Shown one piece after another: positions 33,701-41,013 of a DNA stretch of 64,000 nucleotides (the first letter of the stretch is position 1; each line of letters opens with the position of its first letter). The stretch comes from Chloroflexota bacterium. Its GTDB lineage: Bacteria > Chloroflexota > Anaerolineae > Anaerolineales > Villigracilaceae. Both the position numbers and the translations under genes were made by a program. The stretch is taken from positions 1 through 64,000 of the forward strand of contig JACPVF010000005.1 of the NCBI GenBank assembly GCA_016191845.1. Reading direction: 5' to 3'. The notes under the pieces were generated by a model. That model saw only the letters and a program-made list of their open reading frames with translations. It was not told where the DNA came from and searched no databases.

Positions 33701-34037
33701 CAATCCTCCGTTTTGGGTGAACGGCTCCGAGGTCCAGAAGCTCACCCGCACGGGCATTGCCCTCGGCGCGGCGGAAGGGATGACCATGTCCGAACGGGTC
33801 ATCCAACTCCAGGCAGGCGACAGTTTCCTGCTTTACACCGACGGCCTGACCGAGGCCTTCTCACCCGATGGCGACCTCTTCGGCGAGGAGCGCCTGGCGG
33901 AAGCCGCCTTGCGTGGCAACCAGGCTGCCACCTGCGACGAATTGATCGCCGCCGTGGACAGGGCCCTGAACGACTTCATCCAGTCCACACCGCTGGGCGA
34001 TGATTTGACCATGCTGGTGGTGAAGCGGGTAGGGTAA
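30774..34037 (+). CDS. Multi-GAF sensor with PP2C (SpoIIE/RsbU-type) phosphatase
   Basis: 1087 residues. From about residue 165 on there are at least three clear GAF domains, and probably five in all: about 20-155, 170-315, 325-475, 500-640 and 655-830. Recurring blocks include VIPLKIEDRVLGVLDVQSD and TVPLRYDNRVVGILDIQSD. A short coiled coil with LARQIQQTFLP links to the PP2C domain (about 870-1085): QVGGDFYDVIEL, FIADVADKG, YANAGHNPPFW, LLYTDGLTEAF and GDDLTMLVV. It should dephosphorylate the STAS protein in response to several small ligands or light-type cofactors bound by the GAFs. The start is six bases after the kinase gene. Confidence 0.94.
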   Translation: MSAAPRAAHPETWDWRTLASLGEQLVSTGSLSAQRDRILSVMRQLVSGEADVWLHETLFRLPDWDEERLFPNQPPHEGMRRATQRKRLYSQGGTKNNPVAAAAVPLEDQGFILGALQVTRPEGPKFTREELALLDGLARIVSVGLYAAHRVEVERFRLGQLSLVREVSAQIANVLDVDELSRRVTELIQKTFHFYSVAIFTVEQGEHILRFRSSATAPRKGRKKVSFPQEVELGLGLIGSAAQTGEQISISDVRSDTRYRFIDSLPETRSEVVIPLKIEDRVLGVLDVQSDRLNAFHPNDLLILNALADAIVRAVEGARLYSGLRRRADQLTLVAEVSKGLTSTLDLRELMHDAASLIHDRFGYPHVQVFTVHPNRRLIEYVAGSGKRSKSLEGYTIALDESSGIIPWVARSGETALLNDVTADPRYTPSPLPPKNTRSELTVPLRYDNRVVGILDIQSDQVDAFNEDDRLIFETVGDSIASAIRNVDLYRSERWRRQVADSLREVAGLVSANVGVDQVLETILVELERNLPVDVAAIWLAGDNGLFLAAVHGGDADAIEKARLESADASIGLVSALFADEPVIRKPGEPMLPSGLGMGFDDSYSSLVAPLRVGDQPLGLLTLAHRTSGRYGHEAQAMTTTFASYAAVAIENARLYDSAQEQAYASAALLQVAQAVVSLSDLDEILGTIIRIMPILVGIQRVALYLWDPEDETFLPDQEYGLNEDDREALWERPFALGDFPLLDAACEQNHLLTHALKSKAKPRSWLKLKPKAEEDETELRSDGRLLMAVPLSIKNDLFGVMLVEEAEGGRRFRTRRVEIINGIAQQAALAIQNDLLQAEMVVRERLETEVQLARQIQQTFLPTTLPSFPGWQISARWRTARQVGGDFYDVIELPNGRLGLFIADVADKGVPAALFMALTRTLVRAAVIETESPAEALTRVNTLLLPDTQQGMFVTAVYAVLDVASGGLTYANAGHNPPFWVNGSEVQKLTRTGIALGAAEGMTMSERVIQLQAGDSFLLYTDGLTEAFSPDGDLFGEERLAEAALRGNQAATCDELIAAVDRALNDFIQSTPLGDDLTMLVVKRVG

Positions 34038-34111
34038 GTGGTAATGGGGGAATCCGTGCAACTCCGCGAACTCTGTGCAATCCGTGTACATTTTTTCGAA
34101 TCTTCGTACTT

Positions 34112-34144
34112 GCGCTTCGGCTTCGCTGCACTCCGCTCAGCGCG
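34112..34144. repeat. REP-like palindrome, family A variant
   Basis: GCGCTTCGGCTTCGCT and CGCTCAGCGC form an imperfect palindrome, an expanded version of the elements at 6691 and 42915. Confidence 0.55.
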
Positions 34145-34241
34145 AATCAGGTGTTGAATTTACAGATTTTTTACAAGCCCGCCATATTGATATAACGGGG
34201 CGAACCTACAATCACATCGTAACCTGAAAAGGAGGCTTACG

Positions 34242-34781
34242 ATGAAAACAAATTGGTTCAAGAACATCCTGTTGGCTGCCATGGCCCTGGCCTTGGTAGC
34301 CGCCGCACTCCCGTGGACGAGCGTCTTTGCCGCCCCCGCCGCCGACCCATCCACCCCGCCCGCGGATGGTGAGAAGTCCAATACCCGCCTCGAGTCGCTG
34401 TGGACGCGGGAACAGAACGCTGTCGAGCGCATGGGCAAAGTCATCGATCGTTCGGACACGATGACGGAGAAGGTCCAGACCTGGATCGACAAGGCCAGGG
34501 AGAACGGCAAGGACGTCACCGCCCTGCAGGCCGCGCTGGACGCCTACAAGCAAGCCATCCAGGAGGCGGGCCCCACGTACGAGCAGGCCCAGTCCATTGT
34601 GAGCGAGCATGCGGGTTTCGATGCCGATGGCAAGGTCACCGACCGCGAACAGGCCATCCAGACCCTCAAGGAGTTGGGGACACAGCTCAAGGACCTGCGT
34701 GAACAGGTTGGGACGCCGGGCAAGGCCCTGCGCGAAGCCATCAAGGCCTTCCGCGAAGCCCACAAGCCCGCCGACAACTAA
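34242..34781 (+). CDS. Secreted helical protein, unknown
   Basis: 179 residues. A clear signal peptide (AAMALALVAAALPWTSVFAA, cut near residue 31), a short Pro/Asp linker, then three or four charged amphipathic helices (about 45-175) with heptad-like Leu spacing, for example LESLWTREQNAVERMGKVID. No Cys in the mature part. AAGGAGG before the ATG is an excellent ribosome site. It probably forms a helical bundle outside the membrane. A weak promoter TTTACA-N15-TATAAC lies at 34170-34196. Confidence 0.85.
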   Translation: MKTNWFKNILLAAMALALVAAALPWTSVFAAPAADPSTPPADGEKSNTRLESLWTREQNAVERMGKVIDRSDTMTEKVQTWIDKARENGKDVTALQAALDAYKQAIQEAGPTYEQAQSIVSEHAGFDADGKVTDREQAIQTLKELGTQLKDLREQVGTPGKALREAIKAFREAHKPADN

Positions 34782-34789
34782 CCTATCTC

Positions 34790-34828
34790 CTCCCCCAAAA
34801 TTTCACACTCTTGGAATTTTGGGGGAGG
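34790..34828. terminator. Hairpin with 14-bp stem
   Basis: CTCCCCCAAAATT and AATTTTGGGGGAG pair exactly around TCACACTCTTGG. The stem contains the T-run, so termination strength is unclear. Confidence 0.65.
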
Positions 34829-34879
34829 GCTTCGGGTGTAGAATCGGCGCAAACATCCTGAAACTCCGCGAGGCGCCCC

Positions 34880-35290
34880 ATGTACACCACCGAAGGCAAA
34901 AAGATCGTGTCCACCGAAAAAGCCCCCAAGGCCATTGGTCCGTATTCGCAGGCTGTGCGTATCGAAAATCTGGTCTACACTGCGGGCCAGATCGCGCTCG
35001 ACCCCGTCCGCATGGAATTGGTCGAAGGCGATGTGTCCGCACAGACCCACCAGGTCTTTGCCAACCTCAAGGCCGTGCTCGAAGCGGCAGGCTCTGGCCT
35101 GAACTACGTCATCAAGACCACCGTCTTCCTCAAGGATATGGCCGATTTTGCGGCCATGAACGCCGTTTATGCAGACTACTTCCCCGAGAATCCGCCCGCC
35201 CGCAGCACTGTGGCCGTGGCGGGACTCCCCAAAGGCGGACTGGTCGAGATCGAAGTGGTGGCCCTGCTGGCCCCCGCCCGCGGCGACTAA
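34880..35290 (+). CDS. RidA-family imine deaminase
   Basis: 136 residues. YTAGQIALDP (residues about 33-42), the Arg in ENPPARSTVAVAGLP (about 104) and VEIEVVALL near the end match RidA. Family members hydrolyse reactive enamines or imines made by PLP enzymes, as trimers in the cytoplasm. The N-terminus, MYTTEGKKIVSTEKAPKAIG, is about ten residues longer than in the shortest members. A TAGAAT -10 box lies at 34837-34842. Confidence 0.93.
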   Translation: MYTTEGKKIVSTEKAPKAIGPYSQAVRIENLVYTAGQIALDPVRMELVEGDVSAQTHQVFANLKAVLEAAGSGLNYVIKTTVFLKDMADFAAMNAVYADYFPENPPARSTVAVAGLPKGGLVEIEVVALLAPARGD

Positions 35291-35304
35291 CTGAAGCCTG
35301 ATCC

Positions 35305-36000
35305 ATGCCCAACGAATTGATCCTGCTGGTCGACGACGAACCCTCCATCGTGCAACTCGCGCACATGTACCTCGAGCGCGAGGGTTTCCGCATTCAGGAA
35401 GCCGCGGATGGCGAAGCAGCCCTCGAAGCGGTGAAGAAGCATCGTCCCGCGTTGACCGTGCTGGACGTGATGCTGCCCAAACTGGACGGCTTCGAAGTCT
35501 GTCGACGCTTGCGGGCCGAGAACAACCCCGTGGCGATCATCATGCTGACCGCCCGCGACGACGACATCGACAAGATCATCGGCCTCGAACTCGGCGCGGA
35601 CGATTACCTGACCAAGCCTTTCAATCCGCGCGAACTGGTGGCGCGTGTCAAGGCGATTTTGCGCCGCAGCGAAAGCAAACCTGCACCGACGGGCAAGGTC
35701 CTTCACCTTGGCGACCTGACGGTGGATCCCGCCAGCCGCGAGGTCCATGCGGGCGAGAAACTGCTCGACCTGCGCACCCAGGAATTCGACCTTCTGCTGG
35801 CTCTCGCCGAACATCGCGGACTGGTCCTCAGTCGCGAGCAGTTGCTGCAACAGGCCTGGGGCTTCGACTTCTACGGTCAGACCCGCACCGTGGATGTACA
35901 CATTGCGCACCTGCGCAAAAAGCTGGAAGGCTCCACCGCCCGCATCGAGACCGTTACGGGCGTGGGATATAAGTTGGTTACAGGTGACAATCACCCTTAA
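35305..36000 (+). CDS. OmpR/PhoB-type response regulator
   Basis: 231 residues. Phospho-acceptor Asp54 in VLDVMLPKLDGFEV, acidic pair at 10-11, Lys in DDYLTKPFNPREL, and a C-terminal winged helix with LRTQEFDLLLALAEHRGLVLS and TVDVHIAHLRKKLEG. It pairs with the histidine kinase that starts 28 bases downstream. The gap between the two contains a perfect palindrome that covers the stop codon. Confidence 0.95.
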   Translation: MPNELILLVDDEPSIVQLAHMYLEREGFRIQEAADGEAALEAVKKHRPALTVLDVMLPKLDGFEVCRRLRAENNPVAIIMLTARDDDIDKIIGLELGADDYLTKPFNPRELVARVKAILRRSESKPAPTGKVLHLGDLTVDPASREVHAGEKLLDLRTQEFDLLLALAEHRGLVLSREQLLQQAWGFDFYGQTRTVDVHIAHLRKKLEGSTARIETVTGVGYKLVTGDNHP

Positions 36001-36015
36001 GGTGACTGTCACCTT
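35983..36015. promoter_or_regulatory. Palindrome pair between regulator and kinase genes
   Basis: AAGGTGACTGTCACCTT (35999-36015) is a perfect palindrome of 8+1+8 bases. A related GGTGACAATCACC (35983-35995) lies directly upstream, with repeat centres about 18 bases apart. It could be an operator or an mRNA hairpin setting kinase output. Confidence 0.5.
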
Positions 36016-36028
36016 ATTGAAAGGCTTC

Positions 36029-37435
36029 ATGTTCTCCTCTCTTCGTTCCCGTCTCTGGCTGAGTTATGCCCTGATCATTGCCGCAGCGTTATCGGTTGTG
36101 GCGGTGGTCTTATTGCTGTACCTGATCCGCAACCCGGGCATCTACCGCCAGACTCTCGACCGTTTGAAGACGGCCGAGGGATTGGTTCTGTCGCGGCCTG
36201 CGGAGGTGCTCAACCTGAAGAACACGACCGCCCTCGAGCGGGCGGCTGAGAACTTCAACGTGCGTATCCTGGTCTTTGGCAAGGACGAGTCCGTGCGCTA
36301 TGACTCGGCGCCTACCGAAGCGGCGCTGCCTTTTCCGCGCAAGACGCTCCTGCCACGCGACAGCGAAGCGGTGCGCGACGCGACGGGAAAATTCTGGTTG
36401 TATGCCATGAACCCATTGCCCAACGGCGACACGTTGGTGGTGGCCGCGCCGCGTCCGCGCGTGTCGATCCTGAACATCTTCACGGACGAGTTGTTGATGC
36501 CCATCCTGGGCGGCGGAGCGATCTCGCTGCTGCTATCGCTGGTGCTGGCATTTGTCATCGCGGGGGGAGTGGCCGACCCATTACAGGAGGTTATCGTGGC
36601 GGCGCGGGACTTCCCGTCGGACGGGGTGAAGCCTGTCGAACCGCGCGGCCCGCACGAGGTCCAGGAGTTGACGCGGGCCTTCAACGGGATGATGAAGCGC
36701 GTCCAGTCGAGTCAACGCTCCCAGCGGGATTTTGTCGCCAATGTCTCGCACGAGTTGAAGACGCCGCTCACCTCCATCCAGGGATTCGCGCAGGCCATCC
36801 TCGACGGGACGGCGGATACGCCCAAAGCGCGCCAGCAGGCGGCGGAGGTCATCTACACCGAGTCGGGCCGTATGCACCGCATGGTGCTCGACCTGCTCGA
36901 CCTGGCGCGGCTGGAGGCGGGCACCGCCGTGATGCAGCGCGTCCCGCTGGACCTGCGCGCCCTGCTCAATGTCACCGTGGAGAAGTTCACGCCGCAGGCC
37001 AACCGGGCGTCCGTGACCCTGCGTGTCGATGCTCCGCCCGACCTGCCGACCCTGATCGGTGACGGCGACCGCCTGGCGCAAGTCCTCACCAACCTGGTGG
37101 ACAACGCCCTCAAGTTCACGCCACCCGGTGGAGAGGTGACCCTGCGCGCGGGAGCGGCGCGGGGCGAGATGCGCATCGAGGTCGAGGATACGGGCAAGGG
37201 CATCCCGCCCGATGCGTTGGAGCGGGTCTTTGACCGTTTCTACCAGGCCGACCCGTCGCGCCCGGGGGGCGAGAAACATGGCGCGGGGCTGGGGTTGTCC
37301 ATCGCGCACGAAATCGTGCAGACACATGGTGGTAGAATTGGCGTTCGCAGCGAGGTGGGGCGGGGTACGACTTTCACAGTGACCCTGCCGCTCTCATCCG
37401 AGGCGGCCACCACGCTGATCCGCCGCAAAAAATAG
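36029..37435 (+). CDS. Sensor histidine kinase
   Basis: 468 residues. Two membrane helices (about 10-32 and 155-180) enclose an external sensor of about 120 residues. A HAMP-like linker follows, then HisKA with FVANVSHELKTPLTSIQGF (His in SHE) and HATPase_c with LVDNALKFTPPGGEV, VEDTGKGIPPD and GAGLGLSIAHEI. It should phosphorylate the regulator encoded just upstream. ATG 36029 has AAAGG before it; a much longer frame in the regulator gene is not real. Confidence 0.93.
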   Translation: MFSSLRSRLWLSYALIIAAALSVVAVVLLLYLIRNPGIYRQTLDRLKTAEGLVLSRPAEVLNLKNTTALERAAENFNVRILVFGKDESVRYDSAPTEAALPFPRKTLLPRDSEAVRDATGKFWLYAMNPLPNGDTLVVAAPRPRVSILNIFTDELLMPILGGGAISLLLSLVLAFVIAGGVADPLQEVIVAARDFPSDGVKPVEPRGPHEVQELTRAFNGMMKRVQSSQRSQRDFVANVSHELKTPLTSIQGFAQAILDGTADTPKARQQAAEVIYTESGRMHRMVLDLLDLARLEAGTAVMQRVPLDLRALLNVTVEKFTPQANRASVTLRVDAPPDLPTLIGDGDRLAQVLTNLVDNALKFTPPGGEVTLRAGAARGEMRIEVEDTGKGIPPDALERVFDRFYQADPSRPGGEKHGAGLGLSIAHEIVQTHGGRIGVRSEVGRGTTFTVTLPLSSEAATTLIRRKK

Positions 37436-37453
37436 ACCTTCGAGGCCATGTTC

Positions 37454-37478
37454 CGCCGCCGTCCCCGGCGGCGATTTT
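37454..37478 (+). terminator. Terminator after the kinase gene
   Basis: CGCCGCCG and CGGCGGCG pair around TCCC, followed by ATTTTGT. Confidence 0.65.
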
Positions 37479-37555
37479 GTGAGAATGGCCTGTGACGGGA
37501 ACTATTTGGCGGCTGTCGTTTTTTCTCCGCATATTGTAGAATCGCCTTGAGCGCC

Positions 37556-38560
37556 ATGTCCCCGACCGTTACCGTCATTGTCCCATGTTACAATGAACAG
37601 GCCACCATCCGTGGCCTGTTGGATGCCGTCCTGACGCAGACCTATCCGCTCGAACAGATGGATGTGGTCATCTCCGACGGCCTGTCGACGGACGGCACGC
37701 GCGATGCGATCGCCGCCTTTCAGCGTGAACACCCTGAACTGCCCGTGCAGGTGGTGGATAACACCGCCCGCACCATCCCCTCGGGTGTGAATCGGGCCAT
37801 CGAGGCGGCGCGCGGCGAGATTCTCCTCCGCCTGGACGCGCACTCGATGCCGTATCCCGACTATGTGGCGCGCTGCGTTCAGGCGCTGACAGAGGGACGC
37901 GGCGACAACGTCGGCGGTGTATGGGAGATCCGCCCCGGGGCCTCGACCTGGGTTGCGGAGTCCATTGCAGCGGCGGCGGCTCATCCCTTGGGCGTGGGCG
38001 ACGCGATGTATCGGTTGGCTCCCTCGGCGGGACCTGTGGACACGGTCCCGTTCGGCGCCTTCCGCCGCGAGTTGGTCGAGCGGATCGGCAAGTACGATGA
38101 GACGCTGTTGAGCAATGAGGATTACGAGTTCAACACGCGTGTGCGGCAATCGGGCGGGACGGTCTGGCTGGATCCCGCCATTCGTTCGGTGTATTTTTCG
38201 CGTTCCACCTTTGGGTCGCTGGCGCGTCAATATTGGCGCTACGGTTACTGGAAACTGCGCATGCTGCGCCGTTACCCGTCCACGCTGCGCTGGCGTCAGG
38301 CCCTGCCTCCCGCCTTTGTGCTCAGTCTGGTGGGACTGCTTTTGTTGGGACTCTGGCTTTATCCGGTATGGTGGCTGCTGGGTGCTGAGATTTTGCTGTA
38401 CCTTTCCGTCCTGTTCCTTGCGGGAGTCCGCGCGGCACAAAAACGAAAAAAACCACTGCTCGTGGTCGGCCTGCCGCTGGCAATCGCCACGATGCACCTC
38501 GCATGGGGCAGTGGATTTCTATGGAGTTTGCTGACAAGCCTCGTCAAGAAAAATGGCTGA
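37556..38560 (+). CDS. Family-2 glycosyltransferase (ExoA-like)
   Basis: 334 residues. TVTVIVPCYNEQATIRGLLD opens the GT-A fold, SDGLSTDGT binds the nucleotide sugar, and LLRLDAHSMPYPDYV holds the DxD-like metal motif. Two or three C-terminal helices (about 255-325) tie it to the membrane. The ExoA-like resemblance suggests a step in exopolysaccharide repeat assembly. A TAGAAT -10 box at 37537-37542 lies 13 bases before the ATG, so the leader is very short. It overlaps the next gene by eight bases. Confidence 0.92.
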   Translation: MSPTVTVIVPCYNEQATIRGLLDAVLTQTYPLEQMDVVISDGLSTDGTRDAIAAFQREHPELPVQVVDNTARTIPSGVNRAIEAARGEILLRLDAHSMPYPDYVARCVQALTEGRGDNVGGVWEIRPGASTWVAESIAAAAAHPLGVGDAMYRLAPSAGPVDTVPFGAFRRELVERIGKYDETLLSNEDYEFNTRVRQSGGTVWLDPAIRSVYFSRSTFGSLARQYWRYGYWKLRMLRRYPSTLRWRQALPPAFVLSLVGLLLLGLWLYPVWWLLGAEILLYLSVLFLAGVRAAQKRKKPLLVVGLPLAIATMHLAWGSGFLWSLLTSLVKKNG

Positions 38561-39995
38561 TACTGCCCGTCCTTCCATACGGTTGCGCCCGCAGGAGCAA
38601 CGTACCATCCTGCTGTTTGGCGATGTTCTGGCATCCGTGGGGGCCACGTTCGGGGCCATCTATGTTTGGTACCTGTATTCGCTTAATCGTCTCATCGAAA
38701 GCGGAATTCCCGAAGCACGTGCCGAGAAGCTGATCCAGATCGACGTGCCATACTGGTTCTATCTGTTGCCCGTCGTCTGGCTGATCCTGATGGTGGAGTT
38801 ATACGACCCGCATCGATCGGCCAACTGGCGCAAGACCTGGCGCGGCGTGTTACTGGCGGCCTTCATTGGTCTGCTGGGATATTCCCTGCTGTTCACCATC
38901 CGCCAGGACCCGAATTCACTGCCGCGTATCGGTGTAGGTGCCTTCCTATTGCTGGCCTCGCTGCTGACCCTGTTCTGGCGCGCGGTCTACATTCGACTCT
39001 ACACCGCCTCGGGACTCCAACGACGCGTGTTGGTGGTCGGTGCAGGCAAGGCGGGACAAACGCTTGCCGAAGTCTATCGGACCCTCGTCCCGCCCCCGTT
39101 CCGACTGGTCGGCTTCATTGATGACGACCCGAAGAAGGTGGGCCGCTCGGTGATGGGTTTCCCCATCATCGCTTCCAGCGACCAGCTGCTCAAGGTCATC
39201 GAAGACTACAAGGTCTCGGACGTGGTGGTGGCCATCACCGGCGGAATGCGCGGCGCGACCTTCCAGGTGGTGCTGGACGCACAGGAGCGCGGCGCGGAGG
39301 TGATGCGCATGCCCACGCTCTACGAAGAGATCTCGGGCCGTGTGCCGATCCACCACCTCGAATCCGATTGGATGCTGCGTTCGTTCATCGATCAGGCGCG
39401 GGTCAGCGGAATTTATGAGCTGGCCAAACGCCTCCTGGATATCGTCGGCGGGCTGGCAGGGATGCTCATCCTGGCGGTGACCTTTCCGCTCACGGCCCTG
39501 GCCATCGTCCTCGATAGCGGATTCCCCATCTTCTATTCGCAGCCCCGCCTGGGCAAGGGCGGAATCCCGTACGTGATCTACAAGTATCGCTCGATGCGCA
39601 CCGACGCCGAAGCGGACGGCAAAGCCAAGGTGGCGGCGGAGAATGATCCGCGTGTCACCCGTGTGGGCAATTTCCTGCGCCGCACGCGCATCGATGAACT
39701 GCCGCAATTCTGGAACGTGTTGCGTGGCGACATGAGCCTGGTCGGACCGCGCGCCGAACGGGCGGAACTGGTCAACTCGTACCAGAAGCAGATCCCGTTT
39801 TATCGGGCGCGGCTGCTGGTCAAGCCCGGGCTGACGGGTTGGGCGCAGATCAATTACGGTTACGCGGCCACCGTCTACGACACGGTGGTCAAGATCGAGT
39901 ACGACCTGTATTACATCAAGCATCGTTCGTTGGGAATGGACGTCAACATCATTTTACGCACGATCGGTACCGTCATTCGGAGAACTGGGAGATAA
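38553..39995 (+). CDS. Polyprenyl-phosphate sugar phosphotransferase (WbaP/EpsE type)
   Basis: 480 residues. Four or five N-terminal membrane helices, a nucleotide-binding-like middle domain ([15 protein letters not shown], about 148-162) and a C-terminal catalytic domain from about residue 285 ([61 protein letters not shown]). It starts polysaccharide repeat units by loading the first sugar-phosphate on undecaprenyl phosphate. The preceding GT2 and following epimerase support an exopolysaccharide operon. Confidence 0.95.
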   Translation: MADTARPSIRLRPQEQRTILLFGDVLASVGATFGAIYVWYLYSLNRLIESGIPEARAEKLIQIDVPYWFYLLPVVWLILMVELYDPHRSANWRKTWRGVLLAAFIGLLGYSLLFTIRQDPNSLPRIGVGAFLLLASLLTLFWRAVYIRLYTASGLQRRVLVVGAGKAGQTLAEVYRTLVPPPFRLVGFIDDDPKKVGRSVMGFPIIASSDQLLKVIEDYKVSDVVVAITGGMRGATFQVVLDAQERGAEVMRMPTLYEEISGRVPIHHLESDWMLRSFIDQARVSGIYELAKRLLDIVGGLAGMLILAVTFPLTALAIVLDSGFPIFYSQPRLGKGGIPYVIYKYRSMRTDAEADGKAKVAAENDPRVTRVGNFLRRTRIDELPQFWNVLRGDMSLVGPRAERAELVNSYQKQIPFYRARLLVKPGLTGWAQINYGYAATVYDTVVKIEYDLYYIKHRSLGMDVNIILRTIGTVIRRTGR

Positions 39996-39996
39996 C

Positions 39997-40932
39997 ATGA
40001 AATACTTGGTCACTGGCGGCGCGGGCTTTATCGGTTCGCACATCGTCCGCACCTTGCTCGAGCAGGGACAGGAAGTCAAAGTACTCGATAACTTTTCGAC
40101 AGGCAAGCGCGAGAACATTGCCGACTTCGAAAAGAAGATCGAGCTGATCGAAGGCGACCTGCGCGACGCCTCGAAGGTTACCGAAGCCGTGCGCGGCGTG
40201 GACATCATCTTCCACGAGGCGGCTTTCGTGTCGGTGCCCCAGTCGATGGATGAGCCGCAGAACTGCTTCGACGTCAACGTGACGGGCACGTCCATGCTGT
40301 TCGACGCGGCCCGACGCGCAGGCGTGAAGCGCGCGGTCTTTGCCACCAGCGCCGCCGTCTACGGCGACTCGACCGAGATGCCGCTGACCGAGGAGACGCC
40401 GCTGCGTCCGCTCTCGCCCTACGCCGCCTCCAAGCGCGTGGACGAGATCTACGGCCAGCTTTACACTACATCCTTCGGCCTGGAAGTGGTGGCCCTGCGC
40501 TACTTCAACGTCTACGGTCCGCGCCAGCGCCCCGACTCGATGTACGCCGCCGCGGTGCCGATCTTCATCCGCCGCCTGCTGGACGGCAAGGGTGTGACCA
40601 TCTACGGCGACGGCGGCCAGACCCGCGATCTGATCAACGTGCGCGACGTGGTGCGCGCCAACCTGGTCGCCTCCGAGCATCCCGCCGCGCCTGGACAGAT
40701 CTTCAACATCTGCACGGGCATCGAAACCCGCATCATCGACCTGGTGGAAGTCCTTCAGGATTTGTTCCCCTCTGCGCCCGCGCCTGTCTTTGCGGAGCCG
40801 CGTGCTGGCGACATTTACCGCTCCATCGGCTCACCTCAAAAGGCTGCCGACCTGATTGGCTTCCGCGCCGAGGTCACGCTCGACCAGGGGCTCAAGGAAG
40901 CAGTCGAGTGGATGCGCGCAGAAAAGAATTAA
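39997..40932 (+). CDS. NAD-dependent sugar epimerase/dehydratase
   Basis: 311 residues. Extended short-chain dehydrogenase with GGAGFIGSHIV (nucleotide binding, about 7-17), the Ser in ATSAAVYGDS and YAASKRVDE (Tyr-x3-Lys, about 148). It changes a nucleotide sugar, most likely a UDP-glucose/galactose-type 4-epimerase, but the product cannot be fixed from sequence. It starts one base after the previous stop. Confidence 0.93.
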   Translation: MKYLVTGGAGFIGSHIVRTLLEQGQEVKVLDNFSTGKRENIADFEKKIELIEGDLRDASKVTEAVRGVDIIFHEAAFVSVPQSMDEPQNCFDVNVTGTSMLFDAARRAGVKRAVFATSAAVYGDSTEMPLTEETPLRPLSPYAASKRVDEIYGQLYTTSFGLEVVALRYFNVYGPRQRPDSMYAAAVPIFIRRLLDGKGVTIYGDGGQTRDLINVRDVVRANLVASEHPAAPGQIFNICTGIETRIIDLVEVLQDLFPSAPAPVFAEPRAGDIYRSIGSPQKAADLIGFRAEVTLDQGLKEAVEWMRAEKN

Positions 40933-40946
40933 ATCCGCCACAGAGC

Positions 40947-41002
40947 CCACGGAGATCACTGAGACCTTTCATTCTTCTCTGTGTCCTCAGTGTTCTCCGT
41001 GG
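40947..41002. repeat. 56-bp inverted repeat
   Basis: CCACGGAGATCACTGAG and CTCAGTGTTCTCCGTGG pair around a T/C-rich loop. Only a few mismatches. It lies between the epimerase and CapD-like genes. Confidence 0.75.
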
Positions 41003-41013
41003 TGAACTGAATC

